From Cytophagales bacterium (GTDB taxonomy: Bacteria > Bacteroidota > Bacteroidia > Cytophagales > Cyclobacteriaceae): a DNA stretch of 5,462 bases. Shown here in pieces: positions 1-5,462 of the stretch. Positions within the stretch are counted from its first letter, which is position 1; each line of letters opens with the position of its first letter. The position numbers and the translations under genes were made by a program. The notes below the pieces were generated by a model. It was not told the DNA's origin. It did not search any database and saw nothing but the letters and a program-made list of their open reading frames with translations. The stretch lies in the NCBI GenBank assembly GCA_029262935.1, contig JAJCYK010000368.1, positions 1-5,462 of the forward strand, written 5' to 3'.

Positions 1-1169
1 TTTTTTACGACAAAGAAATGCAACAAGTCAATTGGGACAGCTTACGAGTTAGGTACGGTTCACTTATTGAAGATGCTCGCACCAGGTGGGACATCACTAA
101 CATTCAATCAAACCTTAGCGCAGAATTAAGTGCGGGCCATACCTATACTTTTGGCGGAGACAACGAAAACGTGGTATTGATATCCACCGGATACTTGGGC
201 GTTGATTGGGAATTAAGCAATAACAAGTACCGTATTAAACGCATGGTAAGGCCAGCACCTTGGGACACTCAAGTTAGATCACCCTTTGATAGACCGGGAG
301 TGGATGTTAAAACGGGTAGCTACATACTCAGTGTAAATGGGATACCCTTGGACCCCAACAAAGACCCCTATGCTGCTTTTGATGGTTTAGCAGGCAAAAC
401 AGTCACCATTTCAGTTAGCAATTCAGGAAATACCGCAGATGCCAAAAATCATATCATCAAGTGTCTTACTCAAAGAGAAGAGCAAAATTTGCGTTATCTG
501 GAATGGATAGACTCCAACAGAAAGCTGGTAGATACTCTTTCCAATGGCAATTTAGGATATGTTTACATGTCCAATACAGGAAGACAAGGACAATTGGAAC
601 TAGTGAAAATGTTTTATGGCCAATTGGATAAAAAAGGGTTTATCATTGACGAAAGATTCAATGGAGGCGGTCAGTTGGCCGATCGGTTTTTGGAATTAAT
701 GCAAAGGCCGGTAATTTATAACTTATACTGGCGGCATGGACGACACATCACGTACCCTACTAAAACCAATACAGGGCCCATGGGGATGTTAATAAACGGA
801 TGGGCCGGTTCTGGTGGTGATGCCCTGCCTTGGGCTTTTAGGGAAATGAATGCGGGCCCCATTGTTGGAGAAAGAACATTAGGTATACTAGTAGGTCCCG
901 CCACGGGGCATCGCCTAATTGATGGCGGCGGTATTACAGTACCTGGGGCTCGACTTTATCTTAACAACGGAGACTGGTTTGATGAGGGCGTGGGCGTAAA
1001 ACCGGATATAGCCGTTTGGGATGATCCCAATATTTTAATTCAAGGTCGTGATCCACAAATTGAAAGAGTAGTTGATGAAGTAATGAAATTACTAAAAGCG
1101 CAACCCACATTAGCTACTCCTCCTCCGGCTATGGAAGATCGTACCGCTGCAGGACTGGGAGGGAAATAG
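1..1169 (+). CDS. Tricorn protease homologue, C-terminal part (5' end outside window)
   Basis: This is the C-terminal part of a tricorn-type serine protease (peptidase family S41), which in the family trims oligopeptides. The frame is open to the window edge: codons from base 3 read FYDKEMQQVNWDSLR, a typical tricorn-core motif, so the ATG at base 18 is internal and the true start lies upstream. Counting that Met as residue 1, the order is tricorn core (about 1-45), PDZ (about 46-135, with GYLGVDWE and GSYILSVNGIPL) and S41 protease (about 177-335). Likely catalytic residues are His41 (138-140), Ser265 in GWAGSGGDALPW (810-812) and Glu323 in FDEGVGVKPD (984-986); DERFNGGG (211-218) is the usual S41 core motif. 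The protein ends in a Pro/Ala-rich tail. The missing N-terminus should hold beta-propeller repeats, and bacterial homologues of this type often carry a signal peptide, so an envelope location is inferred. No acidic residue lies between 227 and 267, where the archaeal enzyme carries its P1-specificity aspartate. The family call is firm; the substrate is unknown. Confidence 0.95.
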   Translation, partial: FYDKEMQQVNWDSLRVRYGSLIEDARTRWDITNIQSNLSAELSAGHTYTFGGDNENVVLISTGYLGVDWELSNNKYRIKRMVRPAPWDTQVRSPFDRPGVDVKTGSYILSVNGIPLDPNKDPYAAFDGLAGKTVTISVSNSGNTADAKNHIIKCLTQREEQNLRYLEWIDSNRKLVDTLSNGNLGYVYMSNTGRQGQLELVKMFYGQLDKKGFIIDERFNGGGQLADRFLELMQRPVIYNLYWRHGRHITYPTKTNTGPMGMLINGWAGSGGDALPWAFREMNAGPIVGERTLGILVGPATGHRLIDGGGITVPGARLYLNNGDWFDEGVGVKPDIAVWDDPNILIQGRDPQIERVVDEVMKLLKAQPTLATPPPAMEDRTAAGLGGK

Positions 1170-1173
1170 GCGT

Positions 1174-1188
1174 TCCAGTTTAGCTGGA
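1174..1188 (+). terminator. Weak hairpin after the tricorn gene
   Basis: TCCAG (1174-1178) and CTGGA (1184-1188) can pair as a 5-bp stem with a 5-base loop, five bases after the tricorn stop codon. No T-run follows, so it is at best a weak or factor-assisted terminator and may have no function. Its position alone makes it worth recording. Confidence 0.2.
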
Positions 1189-1275
1189 GTTCATTAGATA
1201 CGTTTCTTACATCAACCCATTAGGCATTTTAGCGTATACCACAATGTTAGAAGTTCAATTTTTAATATATGCTAT

Positions 1276-1677
1276 ATGAAGATTTGTCTACTGGTTGCTC
1301 TTTTATCTGTTAGTGCCATTTGCTATGGACAAGAGTCTAGCAAAATAACCACAATTGAGTTTGTCCAAGTTCTAAATGAAAATACGAAAGAGGCCGTTTT
1401 TTACTTCCAAAACAATTGGAAAGTGTTAAGAGCTACCGCCCAAGCAAAAGGTTACATACATTCTTTTCAATTATTGGAGACAACCCCCAGTGAAGCAGCT
1501 CCTTTTAATCTCATGTTAATTACTACCTACCCGAATAAGGAGCAATACGACCTTAGAGAGGCCCACTTTACGGAATTGATTGAGGCGAAAGGGCCTTTAA
1601 AACTACTCAATGACAAAGAGCCCGGCGTCTTTAGAAAGTCCCTGTTTAGTACTACCAGTAGCAGGCATTTGCACTGA
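1276..1677 (+). CDS. Small exported protein, Dabb/ABM-like fold (function unknown)
   Basis: This 133-residue protein starts with a signal peptide: MK, then a hydrophobic stretch to about residue 17, with probable cleavage near CYG|QES. Cys16 does not sit in a good lipobox (SAIC), so ordinary signal peptidase I processing is more likely. The mature part has the pattern of a single ferredoxin-like, dimeric alpha/beta-barrel domain: a strand (TTIEFVQVLN), a helix (KEAVFYFQNNWKVLRATAQAKG), a strand (HSFQLLET), a strand (FNLMLITTYPN), then a helix (QYDLREAHFTELIE). Proteins of this kind with YFQNNWKVLR-like and FRKSLF-like segments occur in Bacteroidota as hypothetical proteins; this is recalled, not searched. 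No catalytic motif is visible. The start is the only ATG in frame at a sensible signal peptide; the region before it is A/T-rich without a Shine-Dalgarno sequence. It lies 106 bases after the tricorn gene and ends 4 bases from the convergent MOSC gene. Confidence 0.8.
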   Translation: MKICLLVALLSVSAICYGQESSKITTIEFVQVLNENTKEAVFYFQNNWKVLRATAQAKGYIHSFQLLETTPSEAAPFNLMLITTYPNKEQYDLREAHFTELIEAKGPLKLLNDKEPGVFRKSLFSTTSSRHLH

Positions 1678-1681
1678 TAGG

Positions 1682-2170
1682 TTAAGGCACCGCTACCACC
1701 AAGTGAATCTGGTCACCTAATTTTATGCTGCCTCCGTTAACAATTCGAGCAGTAATACCGCCATGCCCCCGCATGGCATTCCAGCCCCCGGGACCCAGGT
1801 TTTGTTCCATTCTGGAGCAAGGAGCACAATCGCCAGTTCCTTCTAGTAAGGCCTCGCCTACTTGAAATTGACGGTTTTTTAAGGCGGTTAAATTTATGCC
1901 TTTGGTCACCAAATTGCGACGGACCAAATTAGGGTCTATGTTCTCCACTTTCAAATAGGAAGCTACGGCCCTTAGATGTTCTGCTTGTATTAAGGTGATT
2001 TGTCGCTTACTTCCAGGCTTTCCACTATAATGATCCCCAGCCAGGCTTTGATCAGTCAAGGCCTGCACTCGAGAAACAGCTTTCAAATCCTCATAGCGAT
2101 CCGGTCGGATACCGATCCATTCTATTTGGCCAATTTGTGGTAGGCTATCTTGAAGTTCCTGAAAATTCAT
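1682..2170 (-). CDS. MOSC domain-containing protein
   Basis: This 162-residue cytoplasmic protein has no signal peptide and is almost entirely one MOSC domain, the fold shared with the C-terminus of molybdenum cofactor sulfurase and with YiiM-type proteins. Visible family features are IEWIGIRP near the N-terminus (17-23), the SLAGDHYSGKPGSKRQITLIQ segment (about 42-62), RRNLVTKGINL (84-94), the conserved cysteine motif GDCAPCSRM (113-121, Cys115 and Cys118) and MRGHGGITARIVNGGSIKLGD near the end. The conserved cysteine of MOSC domains is thought to carry sulfur or take part in molybdopterin-linked chemistry, but small stand-alone members such as this one have no settled substrate. Its length fits the short single-domain MOSC proteins, so it looks complete. 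It is transcribed alone, convergent with the exported protein gene and divergent from the lipoprotein operon; no molybdenum cofactor gene is seen nearby. Confidence 0.93.
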   Translation of the reverse strand: MNFQELQDSLPQIGQIEWIGIRPDRYEDLKAVSRVQALTDQSLAGDHYSGKPGSKRQITLIQAEHLRAVASYLKVENIDPNLVRRNLVTKGINLTALKNRQFQVGEALLEGTGDCAPCSRMEQNLGPGGWNAMRGHGGITARIVNGGSIKLGDQIHLVVAVP

Positions 2171-2260
2171 AGCCTAAAGATAACCAATTCCGACTGTTAT
2201 GAGGTCTGTTGAACAAAAGAGCATGTTTTTGCGTTTGCTATTGAAGTACCCTGTATTAAA
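2171..2260. promoter_or_regulatory. Divergent intergenic region, presumed promoters for both sides
   Basis: These 90 bases lie between the divergent starts of the MOSC gene and the zinc-protease lipoprotein gene, so promoters for both should lie here or just inside the MOSC gene. Two TTTG elements occur on the + strand (2228-2231 and 2234-2237), as expected for a Bacteroidota -33 box, but no clear TAnnTTTG -7 element follows at the right spacing. On the - strand TATCTTTA (2175-2182) is one base off the -7 consensus, but it lies so near the MOSC start that the message would be nearly leaderless. The role is inferred from position; exact promoters cannot be assigned. Confidence 0.4.
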
Positions 2261-3265
2261 ATGACACCTTTTCGCCTCTACATTTTCCTCCTTTGTGGGA
2301 TGGTACTACTGTCATGTGCCAGTGACGACGTAAATCCGATTGACCCATCTGTTGGTTCCTTTGAAGACATTCCGGATAAGATTGATATTATCACCAGCGA
2401 CATTGATTTGTTTTGGCAATTATTTGACGATGCCGCAGGCACGTATACGGACGAAAATTTCCTGACTAATTATTTTCGAGGGGGCAGCAATGAATTAAGC
2501 TTATTCTTTGACGCTAAAATTCAGAATACCCAGCGACTTACTAGTAAATTATCGGATAGTGACTACCACCAATATTACACTTCGGTGAGAACGAATACAG
2601 AATCTGCTGCTCTAAATGTCCAGGTGCTTCAAAACGCCTTGAACGATTTTGAACAAAGCTATCCTGCTGCAGTTTATACAGATTTAGCCTTGGTGATCGG
2701 TGCACTAGGTACTGGAGGTACCGTGGTAAGTAATGGCAGCATGGTTATTGGTGTAGAGTTTTTTACCCGTAGCCCTGAGACCCCTATCAGTGGTTTAGAC
2801 CCTTGGGTACAAGAGGTCACCAGGGAATCGTCGTATTTGCCTGCTATCGTGATTCACGAATTGGTGCATGTACAACAACGGTATTTTGCCCTTAATGAAA
2901 ATTTGAGCGCCTCAGGTACCCTGTTAGAAGTAGCATTGGCTGAGGGCATCGCGGACTTTGTTACGGACATCATAATTAACATTAATTTTAATGATCACTT
3001 GCCGCCCTTGGCAGACCCTATAGAAGAAACACTATGGCTAGAATTTCAGGCTGAAATGAATGGTAATGATTTAAGCAGGTGGTTATTCAATGCCTCTAAT
3101 AGCGGCGACCGACCGGCGGATCTGGGATATTATATGGGATATAAGATAGCAGAGCATTTTTACAATAAGCAATCGGACAAAACGGTTGCTTTAAAAGAGT
3201 TAATGGAGATTCGCAGTGCCGCTGATTTCTTAGTGCGCAGCGATTACGCAAACAAGTTTAATTAA
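2261..3265 (+). CDS. Lipoprotein with HExxH zinc-metalloprotease motif (DUF2268/GldB-like)
   Basis: This 334-residue protein begins with a lipoprotein signal: hydrophobic residues 5-17 and the lipobox LLSC with Cys19, followed by Ala-Ser-Asp-Asp, so it should be anchored in the envelope. The best motif is IVIHELVHVQQ: His199, Glu200 and His203 form an HExxH zinc site. Glu228 in ALAEGIADFV, 25 residues after His203, is the likely third zinc ligand, a gluzincin-like arrangement. DLGYYMGYKIAEHFY (287-301) resembles the G-Y-x-x-G-x-K-I segment after the active site in predicted Zn-dependent proteases of the DUF2268 group and in gliding-motility lipoprotein GldB. I call it DUF2268/GldB-like on these motifs, not GldB itself: no other gld gene is visible. 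The active-site residues are intact, so peptidase activity is plausible; the substrate is unknown. It is the first gene of a probable operon, with 16 bases to the next start. Confidence 0.85.
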   Translation: MTPFRLYIFLLCGMVLLSCASDDVNPIDPSVGSFEDIPDKIDIITSDIDLFWQLFDDAAGTYTDENFLTNYFRGGSNELSLFFDAKIQNTQRLTSKLSDSDYHQYYTSVRTNTESAALNVQVLQNALNDFEQSYPAAVYTDLALVIGALGTGGTVVSNGSMVIGVEFFTRSPETPISGLDPWVQEVTRESSYLPAIVIHELVHVQQRYFALNENLSASGTLLEVALAEGIADFVTDIIININFNDHLPPLADPIEETLWLEFQAEMNGNDLSRWLFNASNSGDRPADLGYYMGYKIAEHFYNKQSDKTVALKELMEIRSAADFLVRSDYANKFN

Positions 3266-3281
3266 AAAGTAACATTCAACT

Positions 3282-4430
3282 ATGAAAAATTTACTACTAC
3301 TAAGCGCCGCCATGATCTTAACGGTCCTTGGTACGAAAGCAAACAACGACCTGAAGGAAGGTTTTAAAGTGGGAACACCCATCATCCAATCCATCAGTAC
3401 CATGGAATTTGGCCCCGAGGGAATCCTCTTCCTGGGGGATGCACTTAGCGGTCAAATAACGGCTATTGATACTAAAGACATGGTGGCCAACAACACTACG
3501 GAGGGAATTAAAATAGAAGACCTGCAAGGGAAATTAGCGGCCATGATGGGTACCACTCCGGATAATGTAATTATCCATGATTTAGCAGTTAATCCAATTT
3601 CACAAACCCCTTATCTGGCAGTTTCTAAAGGCAATCGCAAAGAACTGGGGTTTTGGAGACTCCCCAACGATGTTTCCCAGGCCAGTATGATCATCAAAAT
3701 AAATGCAGACGGATCCATGCAAGAGTTTTCCATGGATAAGGTAGCATTTTCACAAACTACTTTGTCCGGTTTGATAGACCCCGAAAAAGGAGAAACCTAC
3801 CGCAAGAGTTCTTTGCGGGTGGATGCCATTACGGATATGGTATACCATGAAGGCAAAGTGTATGTCACTGGATTGTCAAATGAGGAATTTTCTTCAAGCA
3901 TGCGCATTGTTGAGTTCCCTTTTAATGATCAAGTTAGAGCCGCTTCATTAGAAGTTTATCATGCCGCACACGGAGCTTACGAAACAAACGCACCAGTCCG
4001 TACATTTGTCCCGTACATCCGAGAAGGTGCTTCGCACATGATTACGGCTTACACCTGCACTCCTTTGGCCACTTTTCCAATGGATAAGTTCAAGGACGGT
4101 GCTTTAATAAAAAGCAAGACGGTAGCAGAATTCGGTGCGGGAAATATCCCCATGGATATGATTGTATATAAGAAGGGTGAGAAAGATTATCTAATGATAT
4201 CCAATAGTACTCGAAACTTAATGCGAGTAGATTTGGACGATGTTTTCAACATGGAAGAAGGCCTGAATACTGAAGTTAAAGGATTTGAGGTAGCCGGTAT
4301 CTCCTATACCTCTTTACCTAGTAATGGCATATCCCAGATTGCTTATCTAAATGAAAATAATGTGCTGGCTCTGGTACTTTCTCCTGGTGGGTTAATGGAG
4401 CTTCGTTCTTTAAATACTAAATGGTTTTAA
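3282..4430 (+). CDS. Exported beta-propeller-like protein of unknown function
   Basis: This 382-residue protein has a signal peptide (MKNLLLLSAAMILTVLG, probable cleavage after TKA at residue 20). The mature part looks like an NHL/YVTN-type beta-propeller: repeated blade-like segments such as ISTMEFGPEGILFLGDALSGQ (38-58), IHDLAVNPISQTPYLAVSKG (98-117), ITDMVYHEGKVYVTGLSNEEF (183-203) and DMIVYKKGEKDYLMISNSTR (292-311). The stretch YHAAHGAYETNAPVRTFVPY (226-245) and the following HMITAYTCTP (252-261) carry His227, His230, Glu234, His252 and the only cysteine, Cys259; I recall this stretch as strongly conserved in a widespread family of hypothetical proteins, but could not search. Clustered His/Glu/Cys residues could bind a metal or a cofactor, which is inference. 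The gene starts 16 bases after the lipoprotein gene, behind an A-rich tract and without a Shine-Dalgarno sequence. Its last 10 bases overlap the start of the next gene. No enzyme activity can be named. Confidence 0.85.
   Translation: MKNLLLLSAAMILTVLGTKANNDLKEGFKVGTPIIQSISTMEFGPEGILFLGDALSGQITAIDTKDMVANNTTEGIKIEDLQGKLAAMMGTTPDNVIIHDLAVNPISQTPYLAVSKGNRKELGFWRLPNDVSQASMIIKINADGSMQEFSMDKVAFSQTTLSGLIDPEKGETYRKSSLRVDAITDMVYHEGKVYVTGLSNEEFSSSMRIVEFPFNDQVRAASLEVYHAAHGAYETNAPVRTFVPYIREGASHMITAYTCTPLATFPMDKFKDGALIKSKTVAEFGAGNIPMDMIVYKKGEKDYLMISNSTRNLMRVDLDDVFNMEEGLNTEVKGFEVAGISYTSLPSNGISQIAYLNENNVLALVLSPGGLMELRSLNTKWF
4421..4430 (+). other. 10-base gene overlap, start/stop coupling
   Basis: ATGGTTTTAA holds the start codon of the Ig-like protein gene (4421-4423) and the stop codon of the propeller gene (4428-4430) in different frames. 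No Shine-Dalgarno sequence precedes this start, so ribosomes finishing the propeller gene probably re-initiate here. The overlap supports both the chosen start and the operon. Confidence 0.75.
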
Positions 4431-5462
4431 GAGCCTTATTGTTATTCATTCTGGTAGGGGTAACACCCTACCTTACTTTTTCCCAACAGTTCCGGTTGAT
4501 TGAGGAAGAGGACCACCCACATTATGGAAAATTAGTTATTACAGGTATTTCTGAACAAACTTCAGAGTTCGAAAGCATTGCGTCATCTTCCCAAGCATGG
4601 TCTCAGTCATTTCAGGTATTCACAGGAACCACTCCCCCAAGCATGGGGCAACCTCCCCTACTGGGTACGCACTCTTTTGAATCTGGCGAATTGCTCTTTC
4701 AACCGCGATTTCCTTTTGAATTGGATCAGGACTATTGTCTGCAATTTATTTACGGTGGTGACACCATCACTGGTAATTTTCGAGCGCTTACTTCGGTCGA
4801 AGTTGAAATTCCAGAAGTAACTTCCATATCGCCGACCGATCAGATAGTACCGGCTAATGTATTGAGGTGGTATGTTCATTTTTCTACGCCTATGCGGAGA
4901 GACCACCCCTATCGCTACATACATCTTTTAAATGCTACTGGTGATACTATCAAAAATGCGTTTTTTCCAGCCGAGCCACCTCTTTGGGACGTTCAAGGAG
5001 AACGGTTAACCCTACTTTTTGATCCTGGACGTATCAAGCGAGGGCTCGACAATCATGAAGCCTGGGGATTGGCATTACAACCGGGACAATCCTACAAGTT
5101 AGTAGTCAACCAATCCATGAGCAGCTTTCGAGGACACCCTTTATCTCGAAGTTATGAACGCAATTTTAATACCATCGAAGTAGATAGGGAAAGCCCAAAA
5201 ATTAAAAATTGGAAAATTACTGCACCAACTGTGCAAACCAAAGATCCTTTGACGGTAACATTTGATGAACCAATGGATAAGGAACAACTACCTGGATGGA
5301 TTACTTTAAGCAGAGGTACTAAAGTGGTGGCTGGAGAGGTTGTGCTAATCTCAGATAATCAATGGGTTTTTGAACCCGAAGCAATATGGGAATTTGGAAC
5401 TTATCACCTAAATTTAAATGTGCTAATGGAAGACTTAGCTGGGAACAGTCTGCGCAAAGCCT
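4421..5462 (+). CDS. Exported protein with Ig-like domains (3' end outside window)
   Basis: An open frame runs from the ATG at 4421 to the window end without a stop: 347 codons plus one base. The N-terminus (MVLRALLLFILVGVTPYLTFSQQ) is a signal peptide, probably cleaved near FSQ. After an N-terminal domain (about 24-125) come two beta-sandwich-like stretches: 133-256, starting SISPTDQIVPANVLRWYVHFSTPM, which matches the opening of bacterial Ig-like (SbsA/Big_5) domains, and about 257-347, with PLTVTFDEPMD and ending in MEDLAGNSLRKA. The segment RLTLLFDPGRIKRGLDNHE (195-213) is distinctive, and I recall it as conserved in otherwise uncharacterised proteins of several phyla; this was not checked. 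The start overlaps the propeller gene's end (ATGGTTTTAA, where TAA is its stop), which suggests translational coupling and a joint role. Function is unknown; binding or structural work at the cell surface is a guess from the fold. Confidence 0.85.
   Translation, partial: MVLRALLLFILVGVTPYLTFSQQFRLIEEEDHPHYGKLVITGISEQTSEFESIASSSQAWSQSFQVFTGTTPPSMGQPPLLGTHSFESGELLFQPRFPFELDQDYCLQFIYGGDTITGNFRALTSVEVEIPEVTSISPTDQIVPANVLRWYVHFSTPMRRDHPYRYIHLLNATGDTIKNAFFPAEPPLWDVQGERLTLLFDPGRIKRGLDNHEAWGLALQPGQSYKLVVNQSMSSFRGHPLSRSYERNFNTIEVDRESPKIKNWKITAPTVQTKDPLTVTFDEPMDKEQLPGWITLSRGTKVVAGEVVLISDNQWVFEPEAIWEFGTYHLNLNVLMEDLAGNSLRKA

Noticed and set aside
18..20. ATG at 18 as the start of the protease gene
   Set aside because: The frame is open upstream to base 3 and encodes FYDKE, part of the conserved tricorn-core motif, and the protein would lack the N-terminal half of the family. 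It is an internal methionine.
716..904. 62-codon - strand open frame
   Set aside because: Antisense to the S41 domain of the tricorn gene; a shadow frame.
1179..1206. TTTA and TACGTTTC as a promoter for the small exported protein gene
   Set aside because: The -7 box is one base off, but the -33 box is imperfect and the 16-base spacing is shorter than usual; too weak to list.
2125..2153. TTTG, 17 bases, TATCTTGA as a promoter for the lipoprotein operon
   Set aside because: The -7 element matches the TAnnTTTG consensus only partly, the spacing is short, and it lies inside the MOSC coding sequence.
3318..3527. 69-codon - strand open frame
   Set aside because: Antisense to the propeller gene with no recognisable features.
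4578..4820. 80-codon + strand open frame
   Set aside because: It lies wholly inside the Ig-like protein gene in another frame and shows no domain or signal features.
4658..4924. 88-codon - strand open frame
   Set aside because: Antisense to the Ig-like protein gene, rich in Arg/Lys and without recognisable motifs; a shadow frame.

Overview
The window looks like chromosomal DNA of a member of the Bacteroidota, possibly a marine or environmental flavobacterium or a Saprospiria-like relative. This is inferred from moderately AT-rich DNA, A/T-rich start regions without clear Shine-Dalgarno sequences, a typical Bacteroidota lipoprotein signal, and a secreted tricorn-type protease. No RNA gene, CRISPR array, insertion sequence or phage gene was seen.

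Left part (1-1677, + strand). The window opens inside a large tricorn-protease homologue. Only its C-terminal region is present: the tricorn core, a PDZ domain and the S41 serine-protease domain. About 106 bases later comes a small exported protein that resembles dimeric alpha/beta-barrel (Dabb/ABM-like) folds.

Middle (1682-2170, - strand). A small stand-alone MOSC-domain protein converges on the previous gene, with only 4 bases between the two stop codons. A 90-base divergent intergenic region separates it from the next genes.

Right part (2261-5462, + strand). Three genes in tight succession form a probable operon: a lipoprotein with an HELVH zinc-protease motif (DUF2268/GldB-like), an exported beta-propeller-like protein, and an exported protein with Ig-like domains that runs off the end of the window. 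The last gene begins inside the end of the propeller gene (a 10-base overlap), which suggests translational coupling. All three proteins appear to be exported, and the last two belong to conserved families whose function I do not know. This is the most interesting part of the window.
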